This document shows positions 61,001 to 63,985 of a stretch of DNA of 64,000 nt, piece after piece. The notes beneath the pieces are model-generated. The model was not told the origin of the DNA, searched no databases, and was given only the letters and a program-made list of their open reading frames with translations. The stretch spans positions 1 to 64,000 of the forward strand of contig NZ_KB907985.1 in NCBI RefSeq assembly GCF_000382265.1. The letters run 5' to 3'. Positions within the stretch are counted from its first letter, which is position 1; the number at the start of each line of letters is the position of its first letter. A program made the translations under genes and the position numbers. This DNA comes from Yoonia vestfoldensis DSM 16212 (GTDB lineage: Bacteria > Pseudomonadota > Alphaproteobacteria > Rhodobacterales > Rhodobacteraceae).

Positions 61001-63985
61001 AATGCGTCCTTTACTGCGACCTCCATCGCGACCGGGATCACAGATGGCGGCGCTGCCGACACGATCTATGGCGGTGCCGGTGCCGACTTCATCATGGGCC
61101 AGCAAGGGGCGGACACGATCTTTGGCGGGGCGGGCGACGACGATATCATCGGCGGTCACAACGTCTCGGGCGGTGTCGATACGGGCGATGCCATCGACGG
61201 TGGCGCAGGCGATGACGTGATCCTCGGCGACAACGGGACGATCTATCGCAAGATGACGCAGGAAGATGCACGGATGCGGGCGCTGCAAGGCACAGTCATG
61301 TATGGCACCAACGTCCATGCAGCCGCGGGCGTCGTGGATGACGGCCAATTGCTCGTGACCGAGACGGCGCAGATCAACGTCGACGGCACGGCACAGCGCG
61401 AGGTCGTGGTTTTGGATCACGCTCCGGGCACCAGCGCGACTTTGTTCGGCAGCGACTATATCGCTGGCGGGGCAGAGGATGACATGATCTTTGGCCAGCT
61501 CGGCAATGACATCATCCAGGGTGACGGGTCCATCGACTTTGACCAGAACGGCATTGCGGATGTCTTCGAAGGCAAGGGTGTCCACGCCTCTCGTGATGCG
61601 GATCGGTTCCTTGTGATCAATGCTTCGATCGACGATTACAACGGGGTGGGCCGTGACGGCGACGACTATATCGAAGGCAACGGCGGCAACGACACTGTCT
61701 TTGGCAACCTTGGCCGCGACGATATCATCGGCGGATCGTCGAGCCTGTTCGGGCTGACCACGCGCACCCAGCGGATCGACGGCAGCGACATGCTGTTCGG
61801 CGGTTCTGGCACGCAGACCGAACGCAACGAACTGGGCGATCCATCCGCCGAAGGTCATGCACGCGACAACGACACCATCGTGGGCGACAACGCGAATATC
61901 TACCGCATCGTCGGGATCAACGGCGAAAGTTCGGGTGCCTATCTGACCTTTGCCTACGACACCTACAGCGATACGATGCGGATCGTGCCGCGCGGTGTCG
62001 ACCTGCTCGACTACACCGAAGGCGGCTTTGACGTCGATCCGGGCTCTGCCGCGCTTGACCGGGGCGCTGCGGATGAAATCCACGGCGAAGACGGCGATGA
62101 CACCATCTATGGCATGGTCGGCAATGATATCCTGTTCGGGGATGCCCATAACGACGACATCATCGGCGGCACCGGCAACGACTGGATTTCCGGTGGCACC
62201 GGCAGCGACGGGGTGATCGGCGACGACGGCCGTATCATGACAAGCCGCAATTCCACGGAATCCGGTGAATCGCTGTATGGGATCGCAGCGCTTGACGCGG
62301 TTGACGTGCTAGTGATCGCGCAGGATCAGGATGCGTTGCGGACGGTCATCAACAGAGACGGTCTGCTGGTCAAGTCGGTCAACCTGACACCCTATTCGAC
62401 CAACCCCAACAATCCCAACGACCAATACTGGAACGCGTCGAACGCATCTGACATCATCTTTGGTGGCTGGGGGTCGGACTTCTTGCACGGTGGTGTGGGC
62501 AACGACGCGATTTCGGGCGCAGAAGCGCTGCCCTACGAGGCGCGTCCACAAGACCACAACGGCAACATCGTCAGCTTCGATACGCCGTTCAACCCCGGCA
62601 ATACCGCTGTGGTGAATGAGACGACGTTCGCCGGTTCGCCATTCCCGGCGGTCCATGTCGTCTATCTTCCGCTTCTTCTGGCTGGCCAGCCGCGCGGTGT
62701 GATTTCGTTCAACGCCAACAATCAGGTCACGCTGGAAGCAGGCAACAACCCGTTCTTCCTGAACTTCGATCACACCGAAGGTCAGGCCGACAGCCGGTCC
62801 GAAAACGGGCTGTTGTCAGACGGCGATGACCGCATCTTTGGTGGTATCGGAAATGACATCATGTTCGGGGGTACCGGGCGCGATTCGATGTATGGCGGCT
62901 ATGGCAACGATCTGATCAACGGCGATGACAAGCTGGATACCGGCGGCATCGACAACGCGACAACACCAACGGTCGATGAATCCTTGCCGGGCTACAACAA
63001 CCTGCCCGACGAAGACATCAGCTATGAAGACTTCATCTTCGGCGGGGCCGGGCGCGATTTCATGATCGCCAACACCTCGGGTGATCGCCTTGTGGACTGG
63101 AACGGCGAATTCAACGAATTCTTTGTGCCATATCGCAACGCGGGTGCGCCGACCGTTATCACCAGCTTCAGCGCTGCACTGGAAGCCTATATCGTCCTGG
63201 TTGGTCGCGCCGATGGTGCCGACCCGACGCGGGCTGGCGATGTCGATCCGATCCTGGCCGTGAACGGCGCACCGCTGTCCTTGGCAGGAGAGCCGTTCGG
63301 CGAGCTTGGCCTCGTCAACGACAACCTTGGCAATGCGTTCAACCTCGCCGAGTTCCAAAAGCAGACCGGGCCGGGCATCCTGACAGGGCGCGGCACCGTC
63401 GATGACGGCAACGTGCTGTTCCCAGATCCGATCCCCGTGGGCGCGCGGCTTGCCGACAGCCCGCTGGACGACTACGGCTTTGGGCCGGGACTGGCGGGCA
63501 CGACCGGGATTTATGCAGGTGACGCCAGCACGGTGAACGGACCGATCACGGCGGATACCGGCGCGGACCGGCCTGCCGCGGACTTGATCACGACATTCTC
63601 GCAAAGCGTGGGGATCATCGTCGGTGACAACGGAATGGCGACGGTGAACGACCTGAACATCGGTGGCCAAGCACTGAGCTATGTCTACAACGAGGATACC
63701 GGCGAATTCGAACAGATGGCGACAGGCCCCGCGCAGGTCACCGGCACCAATTCCGTGCTGGAACTATTCGACACCAACGGCGAACTCTTTGCCTACGTGG
63801 ACCAGTACGGCGGGGTCTGGATCATCGACGATGTCGTGGACAATCCCGCCGGTCAGCGTGACCGCGTCGATCCCGACGACGGTGTCGACCTGATCGAGGA
63901 TGACTGGCTTCTGGAAGCGACTGTCGTTACCAATGGTGCTGCTGCCGCTGCCATGCCTTTCCGCACGACACGGACAGAACAATAA
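31097..63985 (+). CDS. Giant LEPR-XLL repeat protein with Calx-beta-like and RTX regions, about 10,960 residues
   Basis: One open frame of 32.9 kb. ATG 31097 is chosen because GGAAGGA lies 7 nt upstream; a GTG at 31034 is unlikely. Map (residues): basic N-terminus 1-45; LEPR-XLL motif 49-59; about 200-3350 long repeating superunits with inserted modules; about 3425-5135 some 20 Gly/Ala-rich repeats; 5200-6700 mixed beta-rich stretches; about 6735-6915 a helical, charged island; 7749-8131 seven 51-56-residue repeats; 8572-9088 Calx-beta-like domains; 9331-10661 RTX. There is no classical signal peptide. It is probably exported and surface-bound or shed, acting in adhesion or biofilm. The C-terminus (AAAAAMPFRTTRTEQ) is unlike a usual type I tail. 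The upstream 188 bp (30909-31096) is AT-rich and holds the promoter. AGG-rich sequence after the stop suggests that another gene follows. Confidence 0.9.
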   Translation: MSMPFDRQAAGVLPKIPLNRRNRARLRHNDRARFERIRDAAWRLLLDPMEQRVLLSADPLTVNLNTTAGSTEAVTVRFFQESSAADNTIIVQKVSINWSGAASGVQDIYEIGVDNNGFTINTGAGNEDVSIVVDTITGTLDPAFSIVVNTEGGDDSITVTSFAEGYSGDLNLSAEQITINSDVSLGTDTAKIGAVNLVAADSGTAALVGSTSVQASVTIEGSIVSDDVVTVSATAAVTADQTFSVSGFSGFDLDATATVSVGEDARIEGSAVSLTATTNANVDIDGNALLALVALTDLETTTTVSIAEGAIITAGAGDLDAATAGNQSLIIAAMTDTDVDVALQSAADFFTGVTLGGFDLLVSTLDVARNTSVEINGAAGPGNGATINAGGLAVISATSSGDISNIIEADFVGVALTNFSNDVTEIIGSHLSSTTLGLSLQATALTQTVTEGKVATNTSGDAGANTAASVAATRVSFSDSVLNVTGGGIAVGATDSARFYATSTSAKLNPTVFAKVDLDYAAALNLLNRDTTVALTNTTLDSDGATVVQANSAVWSIVLAEKMQAIGNTATPFNNANAGDQGFIFGGTLAVNEMNGDVSVTTTGGQIDGATVTVAAANDAIFNSRAEAGQSLSGRSGGAVGVSVAMNVLGFSVDNYLLFGIDALIGIGMGTTLDGYGAVVTMNGTAVNATGNAAMTANNQLKANAFMSNAAESVADSAFKNNSGGAVALAMATNKIATRARVDISGAAGDIVAAKLDVLANDDAQITAETLIVASSVSSSNFGLALADTLIATFADAKYRTDGTKVYEDDIRGLALDEVIGTVSLQFGDRVMLLPSFEASGDGDGVESTTYTFMGAAATDVDLTNTDFTDKSLWQATPETNIVPTGINFAESESTALGGMLVRNEVNTEALATVSQVTLTIGGDTTISAIENTLVTALGDLGISSSGGSSITGEGSSLAAGGALVINTVQGQATATLIDADGSVIAGQLAVNATSTITLDATLNALVTSEDETGFLLVAFNTLGYNPGNILLQTLDALIGLELGDKNAATTTAGIDSDGITAAGISVTATNAATLSSDRTSNAESAGAALAGAGGEVMAGTLVSNALVGGAEAYIRNAGTTAITTTGGAITVTADDAATLSATSASVASQSAASDVLGTVINEIGQALLDAYTYTDKSGTRDLKFGDTVYVDDVVYKFMGKSATGVDLADATYTDINLWKVMSATTIVPSQLSKGLAKLAGLKAGDSKSSFAMITRNEVEGGAKAFVMNATLTANGSIEVTATERSRLTALETSQITAKVTKAGVLATNAVLSQAQAFVEGSRLTANGADSEINVKALNLVVADATVTLAASAKGDALGLVFAFNTVGYDNHNVFFQAVEALLGADYLTPLVTESRTYGAEAYVNASNLTAAGDISVTAESRELVGTTDGSVTAQMLDDMGVESGDDVDAEGDAAFADALRAQLIAMGALETGSETALKVETLAVGRQWYVMDDAGTIWQVLAERNAADTATLINVYLVNLLNARVGNDQSVKAKNDAVLVDRFIAQDKLDKDKAAADKKGEEFKGKLKYGTSGAAAGGILASNKVLSETKAWIKGDIAKFKSTETVTELYTGDVVRAGDAFYEYTGADQVRVTDYDHLSIAEPVTLDDGDTIKLSADIRQPGTMGVGEIIIPGALVFKAGDIVRYSGAPQTDTDGIDLEALIRANAAAFAVINPVVSIDLSTIDYATSADWTAVVATATYTVNSTGGTVSVFAADTANLRVDTSLSVLAEVSNNIDGFKKLANIFTQDDYSYTTASGAQKLFKEDVVRITTANAPAGQEGKYYRFIGNDMASEPGDLIPLTVVVNLGALIADASQGAVMGAQNLLDTSYWEELTQTSDLSDILFPDVGNLADSDSKALGGVIVLNDVQGGVSASIDGMAIIASTGVDVTAIANASLLANLISSVKSSGGSAWGSGSSIAKQGAIATNVARNSALAEINKSDVSTTTGDVAVTALQQTVMDSTVNTSGESGDEAKSVTLAFNSLGYNASNVLFNTIEAVTADPTFHRLIDPSNPASATARITASDVTAGGDVIVDAQSAELLNATVSNTTDSAAGALTGANGSAFGLIIASNKVLGEASALIDNAGAAAAATIDAGGDIDVTALDRQRHFANVKLVAASATTNDGGAAVLQETLNDVTPVDWVTTGSTQPVALRFGDLVRVADGVEDFGGKVMQYMGPSDPLQGANVFDGAGRTTFVEAGDYVRVVDGSGVPSYYRYSGLTLQTLSGDVPVTNGVDLSGITFANKPAWTLVTATAAGLPPSGIVDLNTVDFGDTDYWKESLSSKLIPQGLNIPNAGEGGADSNSTATGAMFVYNELGGEARAEVRNAILRADDNITIRATLDSEMNATTDAATSSSGGTVAGTGVSRAISGVVATNLMTGSATASAQDASLTARENASDTTGTVTVEALNTVTMTALTSAVVATGDTGYNVLLAFNSMGYAPTNILFNSFDALAGDANLANDLAELNTRRTVEAVAFMTGVTVDAADAIIVNAVNEATMNAEVNNETTSAASAFVDASGKAVSVVLSLNKMLSGARAEVDGAEYLAATAGQVDIKTGDRVLAADGTVYERTGADETVTLSAAFAGGDDWVFVDKTDLDAGRAVIVTASDDSQLNADNRMETTTTVINDGGTSILTGFLENLIADYTFTTLSGLQLLRTGQQVLVGSNGPPAQQDKRFMYTGNATAARVDLGAINFGAIDPDLVIRNGNSNVTSVTAGHIVRVVEAGVDVYYRYAGASPLQALDGNSDVTPDGVNLRNVDYTTTDWLRVTDGAELATIIASQWVEVTIDDIESLIPAGINLNVTKSDATAVGFLASVNDLQSSVIARIAGAEVDVVDGYVFVSAVENALMDAKNAGSVKADGGSFFAAGSKVLAVNVNIATNNVTSGALAEVTDSAVTVGNANATNESTRELKIGGREAVLDDEGAIVTPSTVQTVTPQDGDLVVMTNNTAGIHATLDTTTIAEGGGGNTVAVGASVAFNSVGIDGQNILFNLADTFIGTTVATPNPSSATARVARSTVDVADDVLVTADNQTTITSEIVNAAVATGVSVADKSNAVSVGAVIAMNRTAADTVAEIVASPTVTATRGSVTVTADDVSAVDATVSAASVSAAVGTGGSKSVSVAASFARNEVTSNARAEISGATVAAGTDLTIAAKRDAQIMAKGLSAAVAVGLTAGGDSGDVSFSGGGAVAFNSIRGQAAAKATNSTFNALGDIKVDATSTSRIDATVLAASVSGMINIGGSGTKAVGIGVVYVDNMIGYGQTALDLTGTVLTTSQQVTTVTNGTYVRGADGTPMTGHVYRYIGNAPRQVQAPGDNEGDAPIALENGVDLALEDYSDTNLWERVDLQRLGQATALASVDNVDIANQSGDIAPESLSVTALAGQTINATAAAAAVALAGSNAAATAVAGGGAAARNRIAGGAIAEITGSGSDITAGSVEVLARDASTINALVGAASVSAAVSGKNAVSVSVGIALAFNEVVNETTARIVGADLTATDVDGVTVHAETAPPQSFDITSGITAAQLDDLATEEIDENDELVEEDVTGDASVLGTLVGLIDAELAGDSVAGTVANLSDLVFAASEDGNGWFLIDGLGRKFSFIPGADGAFTVEVATINAVSGAASFALGAGKAGVAIAGAGAYSENVIQSNTSAYIDVATVAATTGNVAVTAANKSAINAITVAAAMSVGLGKTGVGVSIGAAISQNLIGREARGEGDAIGTFAFIRNSDVSADGDVIVEAVSEQDINALNVAGSVALAGGKVGVAISGSGVYVRNVIDTETSARIIGDVGGTTAAVDGENVTVTAENRSTINVIAATVSASFAFGKAAVAVAMGATVAQNEIFGLTSAQIIEVNDGGVLARTGDLTVEARDMARINAIAAAGALAITGGAVGISVALAGALAFNRIGAKVSATVENSSVTATLGNVDILATADGRIDALNGAVSAALAAGGTGVGVAIGAAFISNQIGYGYGSLVADFTSGQTVAPGEIVNGTTVRITSGINEGRTFQYIGQNRLEPNVDTNGVDGITSADQIPLSAVDYNNPEQWVEVNLAKDAALITAGSIGSDITAGGDVLIDAQSNQKINAASLAIAAAVALGGTGVGVSASGAAVLNRIATSPTATISGKLLNGVTAGTVTVQADDESTINAVSIAGALSVAAGSNGVAVSLGVSLAFNAVENAVTAKIDNNATVVATQLVDGNSVLVRAGSATQNAENPLDLDSLGSADATAALLDDAAGTELVEVNGAEQAVQSDVTNDRAVLNTLKSALETNYTVEGDLRISVVLEGQRWVVVDESGTAWNLTRMGTAFVAERVTINTLVGAVSLAAGFGATGIAVAGAGAFGQNVVLSNVDAHIAGSTVTAGAGTVKVLADSASLINAAVLSTSLALAAGSTGVGIAIGVSVAQNYIGKSVGRATLADTAKTQAYISNSNVTASNDLIVKATSSKTINALVFAGAGAVSVGATGVSVSGSGVYAENIIGGSTEANITLGNQNVSGGKITVQAQDTSRIEAIAAAVSLALSLGNVGVSVALGASVAENAIGTVIRASVTEVSTASTGQLIATGGNVLIDARDDATIRVISAAAAISLAGGISGGVAVSGAGALAFNRITNRVAAEVIGATISAASATALVPSGNLIAATAGVGSQIFNSDGTLKPAFAEAYTIARNPATGAIITNGNQIAYVPVTGPTAANDQAVLPNPAANARPLKEFKVASAQQTRTIPSASREQVTETITVLTFYELGDANATSDMLSVWLPDATFDEFDPANPVPAVVTALVPELVPGAVIPQNVSVTATGNAKIEAAIISAAASLGVGGGAGVGVGVGTSYAKNDVGAGAQTGVFAKVENATISASRNITVSAQMTSSIDAVVGSFAVALAGGYVGVAGAGAGAFAVNTIDYNVIADVTGSTLTAGNTVSVTATDMATIDADVASAALSVAGGVVAFAGSVAVSTAENTVDNTIAATVNTSRVTTTNLTVRATDDTEVDVQSRAAALSASIGLGGALSGGGALAEINATSTVLAEITGTGSANHRINATGTVTVSALNQSDLDARVEVLSVAAGLVGLAASGSVAKINTRQSGSGNSVAANVGGVTLTGGALNVNAQSLIRAVANVEGITVASTAAVGVSEATILTGARVGMQIGNSQGSITVGTLTANAASDGNPVNTRIATATAKASGGGLLVGINSTSVTVSNNDVVAARVGDGATINATNFTMNAYSNVSQLAVSKAASVGLVGVGAAASRAESNTNVSALVGAGATVTGGNVTIGANGQSVNDAETETGAYGLVGGAAASPETDTRATILAGLADATSTANRAEIDATGLLRITASQLSTLDTEVVTAAYGAIAGAGAVANNRLLSTVDVLLGDFAKAQAGEMDLQATNKLVRVVGGNDIDGKTGGIASGASAKSDTRAEMHTTVTFGDNSDIDTLNPQGDLLAKAFNEIAYADKVRLETAGAISGAGAYVTFNERDEDGDSVPIRADIVVGTKADIEARGELEFEASGKFNVYLQSYSETYGAATVALGSALIDIQPYNTITIKSGADVLSHRDMFMSTGTDRNLTIEDSNLEARVDNFAGSVIPIDDLKTQAIYIARNVIHVQSSALVESFLNIDLNADELGLASVIGMAKGTNWTSAVTDGINSLTGGSDNSTGPGEGLSDARSEIINDGLIKTGARRNLTLTIGDNANPSPNGSRFTYEGTIDPDFEGDRAAGSAEGLLIKTTEKVTVIPSAGQLALTNAERNLQTYGVFINGQPDQPDLNNPFTRSYVEAIQRIQGQMLASGEAVLVNGAFVTIDREATVIVIDDIVAAAGRIRILTDQLHGTGTFDSPQNVNVQIISDTSASIEFGEIFIPERNGGIDFNGITVTAESPIADVRAAILEENRVSVNKDNRPLDVVPALQFLGFVTEKSPNGLNFTSQSFGQGVGAAPTINVQVDKNVRTVLFGDVNLPTNDQVITFAGRVFAPTANVGIFGPAGPNQVSVVFLADVTVKSQTVIVGGTIAVDIKGDIHTNGDPYGKYIGSGVIGDTATTAGTENAKSQPNGQAIITALGGPQAGSTATFIDERTGQVVQQGLKANTILLRGGYVNVNGLIQAGQSEFELVLDNTIRQQLLTTNGVRFINLGNPDFLAKYDSGLKQLTIISMSPKGGEIDIEGRIVATSQGKIVSHAGYPKISIINQMDLAGIAALAGLDIVIESMDVSQKGVGKVTLKDKTRGVRSDGSDLALYSTIYESDANGVVTTLDGLIDPTGWNPASYTPEQLARFGGKGTVMIADTHSSGSNIIASTGAEITSRLGYGTADGFRYGWVVGQGDRTEIIREKTYNSLWGLDFLLADVTAMPVIDTTILSTELIPNSNYFYYDDNPATNQADYTYSSSRQVTGSETKQTAYKTTTSWYGKSSTFIQLTTIETSFTKHNHTIAANKTIDIEFTGFNRSELYVDAGQANLIVAGPVTNLNGTTTLISQGTVTTQKVAAQGIAPSVGGTTINITGLAGVGVRDFGLIRPVDAQPYTAGDSRALNALQLRQNAGGVLNVTSNGDILLQQRTGDLSLGTIRSNGDGLVEILAGDRDEGAIGAAGGSILSSAGGSLVKGGSIRLDADGAIGGATAIVVDTGTRSNDVLTAYAADDITLFQNTNDLRVFKIASSSGDVTLTLEGEGNDLLDGNQIQEADTRSREALLGGVWGDMQLLGDVTVLDANGIASGPAGDKIRDAIARLNNARVDDYRTYWEWRNRMTAEELAAVVDDGVWLKLGENVDDDTRASILADLLAAGVDSVEAETQADAELDRLRPTGDIRGLEANIRAQLIALGQTPEDAAANTASQIVTLQIARTAQFLEQHQRYRLELVENTNPNLDLTSAAEKEELKSRFKVWTPDELLNAIGSGLLKPVVDTTINIEDPNVVGASVTITVDGKVGRTEGDVTILVTDGRTLTQDEQLIIASAERSDLFFLVTEIETVNVTFNAATNSMSRSAGAWNDAAATGQPQFRVGQTIQVQGGDPVNATENERYYVIESFSGDGQTIFFEDTGTTFAKDVLTVSITDPIAKQVQVSAIVNDPSGAAIPVTANISGNTITRTDGNFNFLGQATTGDHIQGFMVGDLILLSTTRAYTPADAAALRPTQNANTSTNLYRVLAVTADTITLTNRDGSPVTLIAETGVTITVDEFVELVGVQVQQREDFNIEASADVNIASVGETFIGSEKQILLGTITVAGEEGDEGQLRLKAGNGIINNIGNTATNITADSVVLEGGQGTIGRLAAPGVVENRVYMDLSAGSIVIARAQGAVVLAERAGDFLVGTIYSASSDVDLQALDGSILDGYGNGLVNIEADNIILAASGSIGAIDNDLDLEARDADNGRLTLLAGGDIYVSEDGDMNILDVTSTGLEGTFVRLTSESNMFDGDASQTTGNAVITGYNIETIAEAGLIGSLSQNLRINTTGGVLNASALLGNIRIIEVSTAAGGAGDDLIVNQIGTGADFTAFLTSAAGRILNGAALGLSNVTGGRAFLVANKDIGQADKRLFTRIGSIQGVSTTGSSYIFNDGAIRTETEDGSGVAFRVANDFFMTATSPINVRQNIVATSGNINIIANESVFATQQDYDDAFAALEDAYYGPRTTPEEIEAADAAKEAALLAFPQNLDEYNNDYDTVTIHAGVLVQALAGNVNIWAGDHVVVQGADGDDDAAQVIAAGNINIYSDVTTNAENADGSVNLGSDPQIVFDAARYDNAGGDVTIDGVLRATGNVLINTRAAGTASPANVEQRDIVHVTGTITATNGGIQILNRGDITLDGALSAGASVLLNTVANPADGQSGPEQQDVVTINAAITAGNRIDVQTRGDVTVNATVTATTGDVTITTIASTPDATLATHQADTVIFTADSTVNAGARIDVRTGGDVTVAGDLNAGSAVEINTVPDLATSLTPAQVRDSVIVTDTGTIDAVTSITVLTSGDITVGGALGAGTFILLNTVDPTVTDQPLLEQQDFITVNAAMTAGTRIDLLTGGDITINAAVVAGGTIFANTRQNGQSATPPEFLRDRFEVTRLGVLESTGAEISILTGGDVIITGEMDAETTILINTGSADANPIVELRDNVTVTGSMTAGSRIDVTTGGDKDSIVLTQMTMVAPVIRIDGQDGDDFIQIKDNVVATGAMTLAGGTGSDRIEVIRLASHATGDSLTLDGGDHADDMMIQTWGSQTGAAAGIDYRITIASASAISVENGVDTLEVLGTDGDDDIFLSRANFVALLHGTEGQAVGTESGRPTTVERIDYDRSLNGRLSLIGLDGDDVFISDDNSTIMTMDGGLGNDRFQFGQIFGSRPVAGGTYQTDSGVVSNGIAVGDDIATVATTRGFLSNGLSYAVTAFGGEGADSFTVYANRGELRLEGEDGNDQFIVRAFLLDAELESESASGDIKLLAGAGDDSIEYNINAPVDIDGGAGFDRVIAIGTEGDDVFVITEDGVFGAGLNVRISNAEEAIEVDGLEGDDTFYIQSTSAGTVTNVIGGLGSDTFNITGDVNDQVFAADLAGRSSGINHRADTTDTEYATTLLNGLTATVADAEQGAIVIAQTGSGTTVAEGGVLDTYTVSMAATQPPADGRSVFITISAGIASRQDRRLDVPTMADGTELTLNGNTITRTTGSWTTDGFGDWQGITLTGAGDNSGHYNVVSVSDNGRTLTIDGTFAANANAPTGVVVGASVSGRIASTVEMRAGGTGAFTDGIVLEFNAANWNTAQVVELRAIDDAAEEGQRIVQISHAVDSEDPAYQGTKVTNLVVVVDDNDLPEVRLTQTGADTFVHEGTSGTEINDSYDVVLTRQPAVGETVTVALTDDTNSADLTYRVNGSPVSQIVFDSTNWNTPVTVTIVANADAVVENRERAVVSHTVTSNVTDGVYASAAMAELDVTISDGDSAGIIIRESDGQTVIVDAPGETDSYTIRLTKAPTAPVTINIVDDGQNRVVKGGRVTEAVLVDGVAIPLTFVSNPDGPDTILRTDGGNFRTDGFLSGTVMDITGTTLNNAPFGIGEISEDGSTITLSGGQTVFAETATATVTVIVAQVTFTADNWSEAVTITLEADAGFTPTAIDRVTKSFPIEPHTTSRINGPLIIDGGPTTSREIRAAIMLATERDPGPIGLTVVTDEPSQNDRVNVFNDSSVIDDTGRMFNTADGRTQIDGLGMGSGTVTIPQGEGLDDLVFNRGISISTVEIIEVMLGRGDDTFTIDGTNISSDYNVGGGQVNLPITLIHGGGGADRITVNQLTTGEGGKRTLLALFGDTDADGRRYNFEGGAPNGNAFNFNAVGAPQDHADIIDASGAELSADDIGVVIYGGMGNDTLIGSGGRDHIAGGGGDDTITGNAGDDILYGDNGFSIDLVTRGLIQISASNLTPQYLSADTRAGGRDTIDGNDGRDIIFGDHGRVWQLAGTNFITSTGDYARIESSDFAAGADDIIDGGNGDDIVFGGAGADQITLGSGNNIGFGDNGLVDWTIYDDNNRSIDLIQTLAASIGGNDTITGGNGNDVALGGQGADTINLGDGTNVIIGDAGRITGYSTGAGLGSLELTLDTLVSTDAATGAGDTITIGTGTDYVVGGSGGDSILSVGSSLLSDVIFGDHAQLKFRVAVGDEVTPVILAARSIFTANGGDDLISTTGGGDIVVGGVGTDTVTGTGGADIIFGDNGYLAGYETDPVGGALISLALAQTLAATIGGRDEIRIGTGAAIVFGGAGDDLIDTAVGGGLDAADILFGDHGRARFDVPTETTPQPIAVLIESTDATRGGDDTITSGSGADIVIGGFGADTLTAGNGDNIVLGDNARLIGTADTDLALDGRPISLASIVTINPTIGGDDIIATGLGADIVIGGAGNDRINANTGEGPAVFDKSNILVGDHAEMLFHNPVTGTNFASLLRSLDATIGGNDTIQSGAGHDLIIGGTGSDVIFGAGGSDVVAGDHLRAQGTIDLSTLPLFNPENASFTATSIATGITDGGAADTIYGGAGADFIMGQQGADTIFGGAGDDDIIGGHNVSGGVDTGDAIDGGAGDDVILGDNGTIYRKMTQEDARMRALQGTVMYGTNVHAAAGVVDDGQLLVTETAQINVDGTAQREVVVLDHAPGTSATLFGSDYIAGGAEDDMIFGQLGNDIIQGDGSIDFDQNGIADVFEGKGVHASRDADRFLVINASIDDYNGVGRDGDDYIEGNGGNDTVFGNLGRDDIIGGSSSLFGLTTRTQRIDGSDMLFGGSGTQTERNELGDPSAEGHARDNDTIVGDNANIYRIVGINGESSGAYLTFAYDTYSDTMRIVPRGVDLLDYTEGGFDVDPGSAALDRGAADEIHGEDGDDTIYGMVGNDILFGDAHNDDIIGGTGNDWISGGTGSDGVIGDDGRIMTSRNSTESGESLYGIAALDAVDVLVIAQDQDALRTVINRDGLLVKSVNLTPYSTNPNNPNDQYWNASNASDIIFGGWGSDFLHGGVGNDAISGAEALPYEARPQDHNGNIVSFDTPFNPGNTAVVNETTFAGSPFPAVHVVYLPLLLAGQPRGVISFNANNQVTLEAGNNPFFLNFDHTEGQADSRSENGLLSDGDDRIFGGIGNDIMFGGTGRDSMYGGYGNDLINGDDKLDTGGIDNATTPTVDESLPGYNNLPDEDISYEDFIFGGAGRDFMIANTSGDRLVDWNGEFNEFFVPYRNAGAPTVITSFSAALEAYIVLVGRADGADPTRAGDVDPILAVNGAPLSLAGEPFGELGLVNDNLGNAFNLAEFQKQTGPGILTGRGTVDDGNVLFPDPIPVGARLADSPLDDYGFGPGLAGTTGIYAGDASTVNGPITADTGADRPAADLITTFSQSVGIIVGDNGMATVNDLNIGGQALSYVYNEDTGEFEQMATGPAQVTGTNSVLELFDTNGELFAYVDQYGGVWIIDDVVDNPAGQRDRVDPDDGVDLIEDDWLLEATVVTNGAAAAAMPFRTTRTEQ
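31241..31273 (+). other. LEPR-XLL motif in the giant protein
   Basis: Residues 49-59 read MEQRVLLSADP, a variant of the LEPR-x-LL-SADP motif (Pro replaced by Gln) that occurs once near the N-terminus of many giant bacterial surface proteins. The preceding 45 residues are basic (RRNRARLRHNDRARFERIRD). The motif is thought to relate to export or anchoring, but its function is not established. Confidence 0.75.
33563..43360 (+). repeat. About ten inserted W-ended modules in the giant protein
   Basis: Copies near 33563-33730, 34643-34762, 35921-36300, 36461-36720, 37668-38055, 39140-39520, 41038-41260 and 43160-43360 follow the pattern: GD-x-V-x(4-12)-Y-x-Y/F-x-G, a spacer, then V-D-L-x(3)-Y/F-x-D-x(3)-W. 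Examples are KFGDTVYVDDVVYKFMG and VDLADATYTDINLWK. The longer intervals hold two adjoining copies. The outline resembles carbohydrate-binding modules of the CBM5/12 type, but this is only a motif-level likeness. Confidence 0.65.
41368..46500 (+). repeat. About 20 Gly/Ala-rich repeats of roughly 65 residues in the giant protein
   Basis: Each copy starts with INA (or IDA, IEA), continues with 25-30 residues rich in Ala, Gly, Val and Ser, and ends with an Asn (for example INAITVAAAMSVGLGKTGVG, then VSIGAAISQNLIG). Between them lie polar beta strands with the pattern V-x-V-x-A. Copies recur at intervals near 190-200 bp (42230, 42440, 42633, 42830, 43010 among others), with two larger inserts at about 41735-42060 and 43846-44150. 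A beta-solenoid with hydrophobic faces is likely. Confidence 0.75.
52040..58250 (+). repeat. Four NTITR-type inserted modules in the giant protein
   Basis: Copies near 52040-52250, 52341-52625, 56976-57180 and 58010-58250 share the outline: N-T-I-T-R/x-x-G-x-W/F, then a GF or G-Q-x-I segment, N-x-G-x-Y-x-V, then DG-x-T-I/L-T-x. Examples are NTITRTTGSWTTDGF and GHYNVVSVSDNGRTLTI. They interrupt the Calx-beta-like and neighbouring domains and are probably small beta domains. Confidence 0.6.
54341..55490 (+). repeat. Seven tandem repeats of 51-56 residues in the giant protein
   Basis: Each unit begins with G-D-V/I-T-V/I (for example DITLDGALSAGASVLLNTV), contains a variable loop with E/Q-Q/R-D, then a strand V-T-V/I-x-A/T-x-x-T-A-G, and ends R-I-D-V-x-T-G-G. 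The seven copies run from residue 7749 to 8131. Conservation of LLNT, QQD and RIDV suggests recent duplication. Confidence 0.8.
56811..58360 (+). other. Calx-beta-like domain region of the giant protein
   Basis: Three consecutive segments open with a V/I-x-E-x-G pattern (TTVAEGGVLDTYTVSM; DTFVHEGTSGTEINDSYDVV; QTVIVDAPGETDSYTIRLT) and contain N-W-N/S strands (AANWNTAQVVELRA, STNWNTPVTVTIVA, ADNWSEAVTITLEA) and acidic D-x-D tails. These match Calx-beta-type domains common in adhesins. Two of them carry inserted modules. Confidence 0.7.
59089..63080 (+). repeat. Composite RTX calcium-binding repeat region of the giant protein
   Basis: Nonapeptide repeats of the form GGxGxDxxx (GGMGNDTLIG, GGGGDDTITG, GAGDDYI-type) recur through this stretch. 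From about 59280 to 60960 they form a superrepeat of roughly 75 residues, each unit closing with FGDNG or FGDHG followed by a non-RTX segment. RTX repeats fold on binding Ca2+ and usually mark type I secreted proteins. The remaining 63080-63985 lacks clear RTX. Confidence 0.88.

Noticed and set aside
59089..63080. Regular short DNA repeats that could suggest a CRISPR array
   Set aside because: They lie in frame in the RTX coding region and lack constant repeat and spacer lengths.
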